Counted from the stretch's first letter, positions 33,001 through 41,513 are shown. The stretch is 64,000 bases of DNA from Taibaiella sp. (GCA_019638495.1 JAHBTQ010000001.1:868001-932000); one strand, 5' to 3'. Notes: a model not told the origin generated them from the letters alone. Translations and numbers: made by a program.

Positions 33001-33263
33001 TTGACCTTGCCGCCAATGAGCATTGTGACACGAATGCCATCTACATAGAAAGTGCCCGGATTGTTAGTAGACACCTGGTAACCACCGCCGATGGTGACGT
33101 CGCCACCGAGTGCGAATGGTCCCTCCGTTTCATTGTTGATAAGAGTGCCGTTATTCTGTAGAAATACGTTGAAGTTCAGGGCAGGAGCTGTGGGGCTCTG
33201 TGCCATCGTGATGAAGGGGCTGAGCGCAGTTGCCAGCATTAGCGTGTGTAACAGTTTTTTCAT
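30036..33263 (-). CDS. Secreted T9SS cargo protein: choice-of-anchor A domain, two PKD domains, novel C-terminal half
   Basis: A 1075-residue secreted protein. A signal peptide (M-K-K-L-L-H-T-L-M-L-A-T-A, cleavage near M-A-Q-S) leads into a choice-of-anchor A domain (about 25-335), seen as F-N-V-F-L-Q-N-N-G-T, G-G-D-V-T-I-G-G-G-Y and V-E-G-T-I-F-A-P-R-A-D-I. Two PKD domains follow (about 345-505, Y-S-W-S-F-G-D-G-F-T-S-T and Y-S-W-T-F-G-D-G-S-T-S-T). The next 470 residues are not recognised. The protein ends in a T9SS sorting domain (V-F-P-N-P-A-A-G-K-F...D-M-T-G-K-L-V). The start at 33263 gives the better signal peptide; an ATG two codons upstream is possible. Confidence 0.87.
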   Translation of the reverse strand: MKKLLHTLMLATALSPFITMAQSPTAPALNFNVFLQNNGTLINNETEGPFALGGDVTIGGGYQVSTNNPGTFYVDGIRVTMLIGGKVNYSAGILQVNQSGYIKIGNCIGSTVWYTDPNGAHPPIRITPGANYNGNPRIMLQQSDTYFGCSASVKPVCQGGIVDFASAFTTMRAYSDTMSHYADNAYVTNSGGTPIPHTSLPSQIKVTMYPGMNVLNVTGADLNHVTDFIYNNNPSASQFFVINVNAPGTFNWAVGNSGGIGFYQCPYIIWNFYNTTTLNIVGGGAVEGTIFAPRADIVKSVNMANIEGQVIAKSYYHAGGENHYAVFAPTLPGCGGPTPPTASFSVNGTTQCLVCNNYITTNSSTGSPTLSYSWSFGDGFTSTAASPSHTYTAVGTYPIKLIASNGAGSDSVTHNVVVAGDPAHGFTVNDSSQALTGNNFTFTSTTPTFGNLYSWTFGDGSTSTAINPSKTYSAAGIYTVTQTVTGPGGCSVSTPMVVTVETDSVCGGGDGGLESESLGDLVSKREYNKIKASVSKHPDYSTLPVYNKQSAFAAAKGTGETASSIERFVPANLDANTVARITSPEDLKTITAAVDVFSVDYTKNDVPKAVVLGIGTTGKPYNHTKSICDRFRGATLLGTKVITINGYKLIEFALRQGNGEIEHSITFAAGKSTSLAAYRLQAKWLISEYVQDDSIFNFQVWGTTPESTEKLAKEIISNLQSELPVQQIDIDQVSSPRAYLASGQRNREFIDVTISSQTRSYNAKMVFLQRLNELSGDGDSLIIPFNIAAGDTNNFRIPIYDGYEYDGHLYLNDTLVDNVYMADGNWSLDYDKTYTELLNYKPENDPNRVYPEDEYPVYRSVKVAANTTDYISIYKFIHAGQEKTDLSKYNSYKFFAQGEGKMDVMLIKQSVTRFADQYKTTVKLNPAGANYSISFADFTSANLSAPFDASDVTAVVYQFSFDGVATDFNFQARDQAFSPTEVPSLKALSSKVVTVFPNPAAGKFQVKFLSEEARDMDITLTDMTGKLVYKQSVTAAVGQNVVDITLPSTMPQTIMFVQIGNKEVKYNITKLSVLK

Positions 33264-33308
33264 AGTCATTGTTTAGCCCCGCATAAGGGAGAACGCTGAA
33301 ACAGTGTA

Positions 33309-33316
33309 CAAATGTA
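33309..33316 (-). promoter_or_regulatory. -7 promoter box of the choice-of-anchor gene
   Basis: On the minus strand TACATTTG fits TAnnTTTG and lies about 46 nt upstream of the start. A TTTG lies 12 bp further upstream, shorter than the usual spacing, so the -33 element is uncertain. The rest of the 33264-33512 gap shows nothing else. Confidence 0.4.
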
Positions 33317-33512
33317 GACCGCGACCAACAAATTCTATTACGAATAGGGCTCAAGTAACAAGTCAATAACTATCTCTTTGCTGGTTGGAAACAAAAGCCA
33401 GCAGCGATTCCGAGGGGTGGTCATGAGGTAAAGGCAAAGGCCCGGACGCAAAGGAAGCACCCGAAAAGCATGTGGCATGATGCCCGGTATAGGTAAGGGA
33501 AATTTGGTGTCG

Positions 33513-33546
33513 TTTGTCAACCGGTCCTACGTTTGAATTAGTTTTG
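33513..33546 (+). promoter_or_regulatory. Promoter of the SDR gene
   Basis: TTTG (33513-33516) and TAGTTTTG (33539-33546) are separated by 22 bp, close to the Bacteroidota -33/-7 arrangement. The ATG follows 24 nt later. Confidence 0.55.
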
Positions 33547-33570
33547 CCGGCGCGAGCATAAATAATACGT

Positions 33571-34359
33571 ATGATATCGAATGATCTTAAAGGCAAAACA
33601 GCATTGGTGGGTGGCAGCACGCAGGGCATTGGCCTGGCTTCGGCGCAGGCAATGGCGGAGCTGGGCGCACGATGTATCCTCGTTTCCCGGAATGAGGAGA
33701 AGCTAAGGGCGGCCGTGGGCATGCTGAACACAGCGGCGGGGCAGCAGCACGGCTACCTGGTGGCCGACTATTCCCGACCGGAAGAACTACGGGACATAGT
33801 TGCTAACTTCCTGCAGCAGAACCAGGTAGACATATTGGTAAATAATACGGGTGGCCCGGCAGGTGGCCCGGTGACCCAGGCAAAAACGGATGAATTCCTC
33901 AATGCTTTCAATCAGCACCTGGTGTGTAACCATATACTCACTACGCTGGTGGCAGAGGGGATGAAGCAGCGCGGATATGGACGCATCATAAATATTATTT
34001 CTACTTCGGTGAAGATACCGCTACAAGGCCTGGGCGTCTCCAATACGATTCGTGGTGCGGTAGCCTCCTGGGCCAAAACAATGGCCAATGAGCTGGGTCA
34101 GTTTGGGATAACAGTAAATAATGTGCTGCCCGGTGCCACCTCTACAGAGCGGCTGGCAGCGATAGTGGGCAACAAATCAGCAAAATCGGGCAAAAGCGAA
34201 GAAGAAGTGGAAAGGGAAATGATGGCTGAGATACCTGCGCGCAGGTTCGGAAAGCCGGAGGAAATAGCCGCGGTGGTGGCATTCCTGGCGACACCTGCTG
34301 CTGCTTACGTTAATGGCACATCTATTCCGGTAGACGGTGGACGTACCGGCAGTATATAG
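33571..34359 (+). CDS. SDR-family oxidoreductase with atypical catalytic site
   Basis: A 262-residue Rossmann-fold protein. The nucleotide-binding motif is G-G-S-T-Q-G-I-G (14-21), and N-N-T-G-G-P lies where NNAG is usual. The end P-V-D-G-G-R-T-G is standard for classical SDRs. The canonical YxxxK is absent: the aligned stretch reads G-V-S-N-T-I-R-G-A-V-A-S-W-A-K-T, placing S and R where Y and K belong. A subset of SDRs in databases shares this SN-x-x-R variant, and their reaction is unclear. The gene stands alone with its own promoter, upstream of and codirectional with the act operon. Cytoplasmic, NAD(P)-dependent by fold only. Confidence 0.88.
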   Translation: MISNDLKGKTALVGGSTQGIGLASAQAMAELGARCILVSRNEEKLRAAVGMLNTAAGQQHGYLVADYSRPEELRDIVANFLQQNQVDILVNNTGGPAGGPVTQAKTDEFLNAFNQHLVCNHILTTLVAEGMKQRGYGRIINIISTSVKIPLQGLGVSNTIRGAVASWAKTMANELGQFGITVNNVLPGATSTERLAAIVGNKSAKSGKSEEEVEREMMAEIPARRFGKPEEIAAVVAFLATPAAAYVNGTSIPVDGGRTGSI

Positions 34360-34735
34360 CTATTGTTAGTGGGTAAGATAGTGATTTTGCGGTCGGAGAA
34401 GCCTGCTTTTATAGATTTCCGGTGGCCGCAGGAAAAGTGGGACAAAAGTGGCAGATATAGGGATGGGAAGTTTTCAGAATCAGAAAAACAATTTGCAGAA
34501 GAAGGAAATATCTGACGTGAGTCATAAAAAATTGCATAAATGTGACTGACAAAAAAATGACATTTTGATTTGCCTAATAATAAAAAAAACGCTGAAACCC
34601 GCGCCAGTATTGACGAACATTTTTTGGTAAATGTGTATAAACTTTGCTGATTGTGTTGTAGTTTTGCCACGCTTTTATATAAAGGAAAAGTTAATTTTCT
34701 CAATATTTATTCCAGTGCCAGAATCATTAAAGCCA
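34360..34735 (+). promoter_or_regulatory. Upstream region and promoter of the act-cta operon
   Basis: This 376-bp stretch separates the SDR from actA and holds no convincing gene. TAGTTTTG (34659-34666) fits the -7 consensus and would give a leader of about 60 nt. No well-spaced TTTG is seen upstream. An AT-rich part (34540-34625) precedes it. Confidence 0.45.
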
Positions 34736-36001
34736 ATGTTCAGAATATGCTTCCGTAGCGTACTGTCGATATTTGTAGTATTGCTCCTTTGCAACGTTCA
34801 AGCGAAAGCTGCCCCTGACGGGAAAGCGCTTTTCATGTCAAACTGTGCATCATGTCACAACCCCATCAAGGAATCGACGGGTCCTGCCCTACAGGGTATA
34901 CGCGCGAGCCTTCCGGGTGGCGACTGGGTGTATAAGTGGGTGCACAACTCAGGCGCACTGATCGCATCGGGCGATGCAGAAGCCGTAAGGGTATTCAACA
35001 AATACAACAAGACGCAGATGACGGCGTTCCCGTCGCTCTCTACTGAGGAGATCGATGCCATCTTCAAGTATGTAGATGAATATAAGGCGCCGTCTGCGGC
35101 TCCTGCGGGTGCAACTGCCGGTGCCGGTGCACAGGGTGCTACAGAAAGCAATAGCTGGCTGTACACGATCATCACGCTGTCGCTGGTGCTGCTGGTTATC
35201 ATCCTGTGGCGTGCAAACACAAGCCTGCGCCGCGCAGCTAACGAAAAGGACGACGTTCCGAACGAAAAAGAAATTCCTCTGCATCGCAGCAAGCTGGTGA
35301 TAGCAACAACCGCAATCCTGTTGTTCATCTTTGCAGGTTACTGGCTGGTAAATGGCGCTATCAACGAAGGCCGCCAGCAGAACTACCAACCACTGCAGCC
35401 ATTGTACTACTCTCACAAAGTACACGCAGGCATCAACCAGATCAACTGTCTTTACTGCCACGCTGCTGCTGAGAAGAGCCGCCAGGCAATGATTCCTTCT
35501 ACGAACGTGTGTATGAACTGCCATAAGCAGATCAAAGAATATACCGGCGAAGCAGATCACCAACTGGTAACTGCAGAAGGTAAAAAAGTAAACGGTACTG
35601 AGCAGATCCAACTGCTGTACAAATATGCGGGCTGGGATCCTGAGAAGAAGGAATACAACCGCGACGCAAACGGCAATATCCTTGCCACTCCTATCCAGTG
35701 GGTTAAGATCCACAACCTGCCTGACCACGTATACTTCAACCACTCACAGCACGTGAAGGTGGGTAAGGTACAGTGCCAGCAGTGCCACGGCAACATAGAA
35801 GAGATGGACGAGGTTTACCAGTTCGCTCCTCTGTCTATGGGCTGGTGTATCAACTGTCACCGCCAGACTGAGGTGCAGTTTACTTCAAACAACTATTACA
35901 GCATCTTTACAAGGTATCACGAAGAACTGAAGTCAGGCGCCCGCACCAAGGTGACGGAAGCTGAGCTGGGCGGTATGGAGTGCCAGAAATGTCACTACTA
36001 G
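34736..36001 (+). CDS. actA: Alternative Complex III subunit A, hexaheme c-type cytochrome
   Basis: A 421-residue multiheme cytochrome. Six CxxCH sites are present: C37ASCH, C238LYCH, C259MNCH, C347QQCH, C371INCH and C416QKCH. The first belongs to an N-terminal class I cytochrome c domain (about 25-120). A hydrophobic segment (141-158) and a second one (186-206) separate it from the five-heme domain that is the usual ActA core. It carries a signal peptide and faces the periplasm, taking electrons from the iron-sulfur subunit ActB. The ATG at 34736 was chosen because it starts the signal peptide; the frame is open from 34631. The extra mono-heme domain is worth noting. Confidence 0.93.
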   Translation: MFRICFRSVLSIFVVLLLCNVQAKAAPDGKALFMSNCASCHNPIKESTGPALQGIRASLPGGDWVYKWVHNSGALIASGDAEAVRVFNKYNKTQMTAFPSLSTEEIDAIFKYVDEYKAPSAAPAGATAGAGAQGATESNSWLYTIITLSLVLLVIILWRANTSLRRAANEKDDVPNEKEIPLHRSKLVIATTAILLFIFAGYWLVNGAINEGRQQNYQPLQPLYYSHKVHAGINQINCLYCHAAAEKSRQAMIPSTNVCMNCHKQIKEYTGEADHQLVTAEGKKVNGTEQIQLLYKYAGWDPEKKEYNRDANGNILATPIQWVKIHNLPDHVYFNHSQHVKVGKVQCQQCHGNIEEMDEVYQFAPLSMGWCINCHRQTEVQFTSNNYYSIFTRYHEELKSGARTKVTEAELGGMECQKCHY

Positions 36002-36060
36002 GCTGCAGCCCCATAAGGGAGTAGAGGTGAAGAGTAAAACAATTTGTAAAATTTAAATAG

Positions 36061-36082
36061 TCCCTTTAGGGATTTAGGGTTT
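36061..36082 (+). repeat. CCCTTTAGGG element before actB
   Basis: TCCCTTTAGGGATTTAGGGT followed by TT runs straight into the actB ATG. It is a version of the element found before nuoF, nuoL and nuoM. Confidence 0.6.
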
Positions 36083-39000
36083 ATGAGTCAAAAACAATAC
36101 TGGTCGGACCTGCAGGATCTCAGCAACATCAATAACAAGGTTGAAGTTGCAAACGATGAGTTCAAGGAAGAGTTGCCTTTCGACTTAAGCGACAGTGTGT
36201 TCGGGGCAAACACGCCACGCCGTGACTTTCTGAAGTTCCTGGGTTTCAGCACGCTCGCCGCTACAATCGTATCGAGCTGCGAAATGCCGGTTCGCAAGGC
36301 AATCCCATACGCGATAAAGCCTGAGGATATCACTCCTGGTGTTCCCAACTACTACGCATCTACATTTGTTGACGGTGGCGAATATTGCGCTATAGTTATA
36401 AAAACCCGCGAGGGTCGCCCGATAAAGGTGGAAGGAAATGAACTTTCTTCTATCACCAAGGGTGGTACATCGGCAAGGGTACAGGCTTCTGTACTGAGCC
36501 TGTATGACAAGGCACGCCTGCGTCACCCGATGGCTGATGGCAAAGAAGCTACCTTTGAAGCCATAGACCGCCTGGTGAAGGAAGGACTTGCAGGAAAGAC
36601 CGGCTACCTTGTTACTGCGTCAATGATGAGTCCGTCTACAATGGAAGTTGTGACACAGTTCCTGGCGAAATTCCCGGGTGTGAAGCATGTGGTGTATGAT
36701 GCCATCTCCTACTCTGGTATGCTGGATGCAAACCTGGCAAGCTATGGCAAGCGCACACTGCCAACTTACCATTTTGACAAAGCAAAAACTATTGTGAGCC
36801 TTGACGCCGATTTCCTTGGCACATGGCTTTCTCCTGTTGAATTTTCTAAGGGATACTCCGCAGGCCGTAAGGTGAGCGCGAAGAACCCTGTAATGTCTAA
36901 GCACTACCACGTTGAAGGTATGCAGACGATTACCGGTGCTGCTGCTGACGAGCGTGCTATCTGCCGCCCATCAGAAGTAGGCGCTGTAGCTGCTGCGCTC
37001 TATGCTGCAGTAGCAAATGGTACTGCACCATCTTTTGCCAGTGCAAAGCTGAACAAGGTGATCACTGATGCCGCTGCTGACCTGAAGAAAGGCAACGGGA
37101 TGGTGGTGTGCGGCAGCAACGACATGAATGTACAGGTTGTTGTAAACGCAATCAATGACAAGATCGGCGCTAACGGAACTACTGTAAACTGGGTAACAAC
37201 CAGCAACTACAAACAGGGTAGCGACAAGGCAGTAGCCGAGATGGTAGCTGCAATGGAAACTGGCCAGGTAGGTGCTGTGTTGATGCACGGCGTAAACCCA
37301 TGCTACGACTACCTGGACGGAAAGAAATTTGCAGCCGCACTCGCAAAGGTTCCACTGACAGTTTCTTTTGCTGAGCGTCTTGACGAAACTGCACAGAAGT
37401 GCAAATACATCATACCAGATCATCACTACCTGGAAAGCTGGGGTGATGCTGAGCCAAAGAACAACTACTACAGCCTGCAGCAGCCGGGTATTGCGCCAAT
37501 GTTCAAAACGCGCGCATTCCAGGATTCGCTGATGGTGTGGATGGATGCCGGCCAGACGTATGGCGACTACTGGAAACTATACTGGAATACACGCCTCAGC
37601 GGCCAGGCCAACTTTGACCAGGCGCTGCAGGATGGTGTGATAGAAGCAGAAGGCCCGATGCCAAACGGCGCGCTTGCATTTGCAGGCAACGTTGGTGGCG
37701 CTCTCGCTGCGATACAGGAGAAGAAAGCAGGTTCAGGCGTAGAACTGGTGGTGTATCAGAAAGTAGGTATAGGTTATGGTGGTGCATGGAGTAACAACCC
37801 ATGGCTGCTGGAAATGCCGGACCCGATAACAAGGGCTACATGGGATAACTACCTGTGCGTATCGCCTAAGCGTGCAAAAGAAATGGGTGCTGAAATAACC
37901 ACCTTTAACGAAGTAGACTACCACAAACATGTGGCTAAAATAACCGGCGCAAATGGCTACTCTATCACATTGCCGATAGTAGTGGTGCCGGGTATGCACA
38001 ATGACGTAGTAGCGGTAGCTACAGGCTTTGGTCGCGACAAGAACGTAGGCCGTGCCGCAGCAAGCGATGCTACGAAGGGTGGCAAGAACGCTTATCCGTT
38101 CACCAGCTTCAACGGTACTAACGTAGAGTATAGCACTACAGCGAAAGTTGAGAAAACTGCTGATACCTACGAAGTAGCGATCACGCAGACACACAGCAGC
38201 TACGAACATCGCCCCGTAGTTCACGAATTTACCCTGGAGAAATTCAAGGAAGATCCGAAAGAACTGCAGAAAGAGCGTGGCCACGAAATAGGTCATTACT
38301 CATCACTGGCCTGGGAAGAGAAAGAAGGTAAGGGCGAGCACCATGGCGGTGGCCATGAAGAGCACCTGGCAACTCCGGAAATGGAGGAAGGCTTCAGGGA
38401 CAATGGTACGCTTTATGACAAGGTGCCTTACGAAGGTATCAAGTGGGGTATGTCTATAGACCTGAACTCATGTACCGGTTGCGGTGCGTGTGTGGTGGGC
38501 TGTATGGCAGAGAACAACGTTTCGGTAGTAGGCAAGTACCATGTATTGAGGAGCCACGAAATGCACTGGATCCGTATCGACCGCTATTTCGCGGGAGACC
38601 CGGACAATGGCGACACCATCCAGACTGTGTTCCAGCCTATGCTGTGCCAGCACTGCGACAACGCTCCTTGCGAAAACGTGTGCCCGGTATCTGCAACCAA
38701 CCACAGCTCTGAGGGCCTGAACCAAATGGCTTATAACCGTTGTATCGGTACTAAATACTGTGCGAACAACTGTCCGTACAAAGTGCGTCACTTCAACTGG
38801 ATGGACTGGAATGGTGCAGATTGCTTCGGCGATAACATATACGAAGACGGCCGCCGCGATGATATCAACGATGACCTGACGCGCATGGTGCTGAACCCTG
38901 ACGTTACAGTTCGTAGCCGTGGTGTAATGGAAAAATGCTCTTTCTGTGTTCAGCGTCTGCAGGATGCTAAGTTGAGCGCGAAGAAAGCAGGACGCCCGAT

Positions 39001-39256
39001 GAGGGATGGCGAGGTGAGGACTGCGTGCCAGCAGGCTTGTCCTACTGACGCGATCACATTCGGTAACATGAACGATAAGGAAAGCGCGATCCGCAAGATC
39101 CGCCACGAAGAGCAGCAGGAGCGCACGTTCTATGTGCTTGAGCACATACACGTGTTGCCAAACATCAACTACCTGTCTAAGATCCGCAACACTAGTGAAG
39201 TGGTAGCGAATGATGAGACAGGAAAGAAGGATCTGATGTACACTGACCACATTTAA
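36083..39256 (+). CDS. actB: Alternative Complex III subunit B, molybdopterin-like plus iron-sulfur
   Basis: A 1057-residue protein with a Tat-like signal T-P-R-R-D-F-L-K-F-L-G-F-S ending at V-S-S-C66, so it is probably a lipoprotein. Residues of about 80-720 resemble a molybdopterin oxidoreductase that in this family binds no molybdenum. The C-terminal part is a ferredoxin-like domain with C-T-G-C-G-A-C-V-V-G-C, C-Q-H-C-D-N-A-P-C-E-N-V-C-P, C-I-G-T-K-Y-C-A-N-N-C-P and C-S-F-C. These should carry the chain of iron-sulfur clusters that leads from quinol to the ActA hemes. A histidine-rich spot (H-H-G-G-G-H-E-E-H) precedes that domain. It follows actA by 81 bp. Confidence 0.95.
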   Translation: MSQKQYWSDLQDLSNINNKVEVANDEFKEELPFDLSDSVFGANTPRRDFLKFLGFSTLAATIVSSCEMPVRKAIPYAIKPEDITPGVPNYYASTFVDGGEYCAIVIKTREGRPIKVEGNELSSITKGGTSARVQASVLSLYDKARLRHPMADGKEATFEAIDRLVKEGLAGKTGYLVTASMMSPSTMEVVTQFLAKFPGVKHVVYDAISYSGMLDANLASYGKRTLPTYHFDKAKTIVSLDADFLGTWLSPVEFSKGYSAGRKVSAKNPVMSKHYHVEGMQTITGAAADERAICRPSEVGAVAAALYAAVANGTAPSFASAKLNKVITDAAADLKKGNGMVVCGSNDMNVQVVVNAINDKIGANGTTVNWVTTSNYKQGSDKAVAEMVAAMETGQVGAVLMHGVNPCYDYLDGKKFAAALAKVPLTVSFAERLDETAQKCKYIIPDHHYLESWGDAEPKNNYYSLQQPGIAPMFKTRAFQDSLMVWMDAGQTYGDYWKLYWNTRLSGQANFDQALQDGVIEAEGPMPNGALAFAGNVGGALAAIQEKKAGSGVELVVYQKVGIGYGGAWSNNPWLLEMPDPITRATWDNYLCVSPKRAKEMGAEITTFNEVDYHKHVAKITGANGYSITLPIVVVPGMHNDVVAVATGFGRDKNVGRAAASDATKGGKNAYPFTSFNGTNVEYSTTAKVEKTADTYEVAITQTHSSYEHRPVVHEFTLEKFKEDPKELQKERGHEIGHYSSLAWEEKEGKGEHHGGGHEEHLATPEMEEGFRDNGTLYDKVPYEGIKWGMSIDLNSCTGCGACVVGCMAENNVSVVGKYHVLRSHEMHWIRIDRYFAGDPDNGDTIQTVFQPMLCQHCDNAPCENVCPVSATNHSSEGLNQMAYNRCIGTKYCANNCPYKVRHFNWMDWNGADCFGDNIYEDGRRDDINDDLTRMVLNPDVTVRSRGVMEKCSFCVQRLQDAKLSAKKAGRPMRDGEVRTACQQACPTDAITFGNMNDKESAIRKIRHEEQQERTFYVLEHIHVLPNINYLSKIRNTSEVVANDETGKKDLMYTDHI

Positions 39257-39333
39257 GGTTAAAGGGTTAAAAGATTAATAGGTAAAAAAGGCCGGGTGAA
39301 ACCGGGAGTTTTAAAAAATACTAATTACGTGCT

Positions 39334-40797
39334 ATGCATATCAAGTACGAGTCGTTTATAAGGGAACCATTAGTTGATGGCAATAAGGACTACCACCAGG
39401 TGTCGGAAGACATCATCAGGCCTATTGAAGGCAAGCCGGGCAGGATGTGGTATGTAGGTTTCATCTTTTCGGTGATCCTGCTTTGCTTCGGTATATTCTC
39501 TGTGACCTGGTCAGTATATTGGGGCCTTGGTACATGGGGTGTGAACCGTACTATTGGTTGGGGTTGGGATATCACCAACTTCGTATGGTGGATCGGTATC
39601 GGTCACGCGGGAACGCTGATCTCTGCGATCCTCCTGCTGTTCCGCCAGGGATGGCGTACGGGTGTGAACCGTGCTGCGGAAGCGATGACCATCTTTGCGG
39701 TAATGTGTGCCGGCCAGTTCCCGATATGGCACATGGGCCGTGTATGGGACGGTTTCTGGGTACTTCCACTGCCAAACACTCGTGGTCCGTTGTGGCCTAA
39801 CTTCGACTCGCCACTTCTTTGGGACGTGTTTGCGATCTCTACTTACTTCACCGTATCGCTTCTCTTCTGGTACTCAGGTCTTCTTCCTGACTTTGCCCTG
39901 ATACGCGACCGTGCAAAAACTAAACTGCGCCGCGCACTGTATGGTCTTGCTTCATTTGGCTGGACAGGTACAGCTAAAGGCTGGCAGCGTATGGAAGCCC
40001 TTGCACTTGTACTTGCGGGTCTTTCTACACCACTTGTACTTTCGGTACACACTATCGTATCATTTGACTTCGCCACATCGGTAATTCCGGGATGGCACAC
40101 TACCATCTTCCCTCCTTACTTCGTTGCGGGTGCGGTATTCTCAGGCTTTGCGATGGTAAACACGCTCCTGGTAATCACACGTAAGATCCTGAAGCTGGAA
40201 GATTACATCACTATCGGTCACCTTGAGGCAATGAACAAGATCATTGTACTTACAGGTTCTATCGTGGGTGTTGCGTACCTCACTGAGCTCTTCATGTCCT
40301 GGTACTCTCAGGCATGGGGCGAAATGGAAGCATTCAAATGGCGTATTGTAGGTCCTTACTGGTGGAGCTACTGGGCGATGATGACCTGTAACGTGGTTTC
40401 ACCTCAGCTGTTCTGGATCAAGAAACTGCGTCGTAATATCCCATTCACTTTTGTAATGTCGATCGTGGTGAATATCGGTATGTGGTTCGAGCGTTTCGTG
40501 ATCATCGCTACCTCTACTTACCGTGACTGGATACCTGGTAGCTGGGCATACTACAGCCCTGAGTGGCCTGAAGTTGGTTTCTACCTCGGTACGTTCGGAT
40601 TGTTCTTTACGCTTTACTTCCTCTTCGCTAAGTACTTCCCTGTAGTGGCGGTGCACGAGATCAAGTTTGTGCTGAAGACATCAGGTGATAACTACAAGCG
40701 TGAGATGCTGAAGTATGAAGACCAGAGTGAAGAGGACTTCATCCACGATCAGACACACCACCACGAAGAGGAGCATGCTGAAGTGGCACACCACTAG
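39334..40797 (+). CDS. actC: Alternative Complex III subunit C (NrfD-like quinol-oxidising subunit)
   Basis: A 487-residue membrane protein of the NrfD/polysulfide reductase family with about ten hydrophobic helices. Visible features are W-W-I-G-I-G-H-A-G-T-L-I-S-A-I-L, F-P-I-W-H-M-G-R-V-W and W-H-T-T-I-F-P-P-Y-F-V-A-G-A. ActC is the principal quinol-oxidising subunit and sits beside ActB. The C-terminus is histidine-rich (H-D-Q-T-H-H-H-E-E-E-H-A-E-V-A-H-H). It is followed by a purine-rich spacer before actD. Confidence 0.95.
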   Translation: MHIKYESFIREPLVDGNKDYHQVSEDIIRPIEGKPGRMWYVGFIFSVILLCFGIFSVTWSVYWGLGTWGVNRTIGWGWDITNFVWWIGIGHAGTLISAILLLFRQGWRTGVNRAAEAMTIFAVMCAGQFPIWHMGRVWDGFWVLPLPNTRGPLWPNFDSPLLWDVFAISTYFTVSLLFWYSGLLPDFALIRDRAKTKLRRALYGLASFGWTGTAKGWQRMEALALVLAGLSTPLVLSVHTIVSFDFATSVIPGWHTTIFPPYFVAGAVFSGFAMVNTLLVITRKILKLEDYITIGHLEAMNKIIVLTGSIVGVAYLTELFMSWYSQAWGEMEAFKWRIVGPYWWSYWAMMTCNVVSPQLFWIKKLRRNIPFTFVMSIVVNIGMWFERFVIIATSTYRDWIPGSWAYYSPEWPEVGFYLGTFGLFFTLYFLFAKYFPVVAVHEIKFVLKTSGDNYKREMLKYEDQSEEDFIHDQTHHHEEEHAEVAHH

Positions 40798-40798
40798 G

Positions 40799-40931
40799 TT
40801 GAGAGCGGAGAGCGGGAGCGGAGAGCGACGGTGAGTGTACGGCGGGAGCGAGGGTGACTGTGTGTGGCGAGAGCAGAGGAAAAAGAGTGAGTTTTTAAAT
40901 TTTGATTATTAATTTTTGATTTTTCAAAAAG
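40799..40931 (+). other. Purine-rich actC-actD spacer
   Basis: Bases 40799-40892 are made of imperfect GAGAGCGG/GGGAGCGA units on the plus strand, followed by a T-rich stretch with TTTTGATTATTAATTTTTGA. No gene is present. The sharp switch from purine- to T-rich DNA is unusual within this operon. Confidence 0.5.
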
Positions 40932-41513
40932 ATGGCAATAAAGAAATTTGCGGTTGCAGCGTATGATGATGAAGCGGTGCTGTTCCCTGCGGTGAAGAAA
41001 GTACGCAAGAGTGGCTATAAGCTACATGATGTGTACACACCGTTTGCGGTACACGGCCTCGACGTGGAGATGGGCCTGAAGGAAACTGACCTTCACATAG
41101 CGGGCTTTATCTACGGTATCTGCGGAACTTCTACCGCGGTGGGTTTCATCTCCTGGATCTTCACTTCAGACTGGCCGATAGTATATGGTGGTAAGCCACA
41201 CTTCGCGCTGCCTGCATGGGTTCCGATCACGTTTGAGTTGACGGTGCTTTTCGCAGCGGTGGGCATGACGCTAACTTTCTGCTACCTGAACCAGATAATG
41301 CCCGGCGTAAAAAAACACGTTTTCCACCCACGCCAGAGCGATGACCTGTTTGTAATGGCTATAGAACTGAACGAGCACACTCCTGAGCAGGAGGTTCTCA
41401 ACTTCCTCAAATCAACAGGTGCAAAGGAAACGAATGTGCAGGTTGCTGAAGAGGGCTGGTGGTATGGCCGCTGGGACAAGAAAGAAGAGTATGAGGCGCT
41501 GAATGCCGGATAA
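40932..41513 (+). CDS. actD: Alternative Complex III subunit D (DUF3341)
   Basis: A 193-residue DUF3341 protein. An N-terminal cytoplasmic domain (F-A-V-A-A-Y-D-D-E, then H-D-V-Y-T-P-F-A-V-H-G-L) is followed by two hydrophobic helices (about 56-74 and 96-117) with G-G-K-P-H-F-A-L-P-A-W-V-P-I-T-F-E-L between them. A C-terminal cytoplasmic tail carries F-L-K-S-T-G-A-K-E. The order act-C-D-E-F matches characterised complexes. A structural role is known for the family; no cofactor is bound. Confidence 0.95.
   Translation: MAIKKFAVAAYDDEAVLFPAVKKVRKSGYKLHDVYTPFAVHGLDVEMGLKETDLHIAGFIYGICGTSTAVGFISWIFTSDWPIVYGGKPHFALPAWVPITFELTVLFAAVGMTLTFCYLNQIMPGVKKHVFHPRQSDDLFVMAIELNEHTPEQEVLNFLKSTGAKETNVQVAEEGWWYGRWDKKEEYEALNAG

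Noticed and set aside
34631..34735. Upstream ATG for actA
   Set aside because: It would place 35 extra residues before an otherwise perfect signal peptide and overlaps the TAGTTTTG promoter box.
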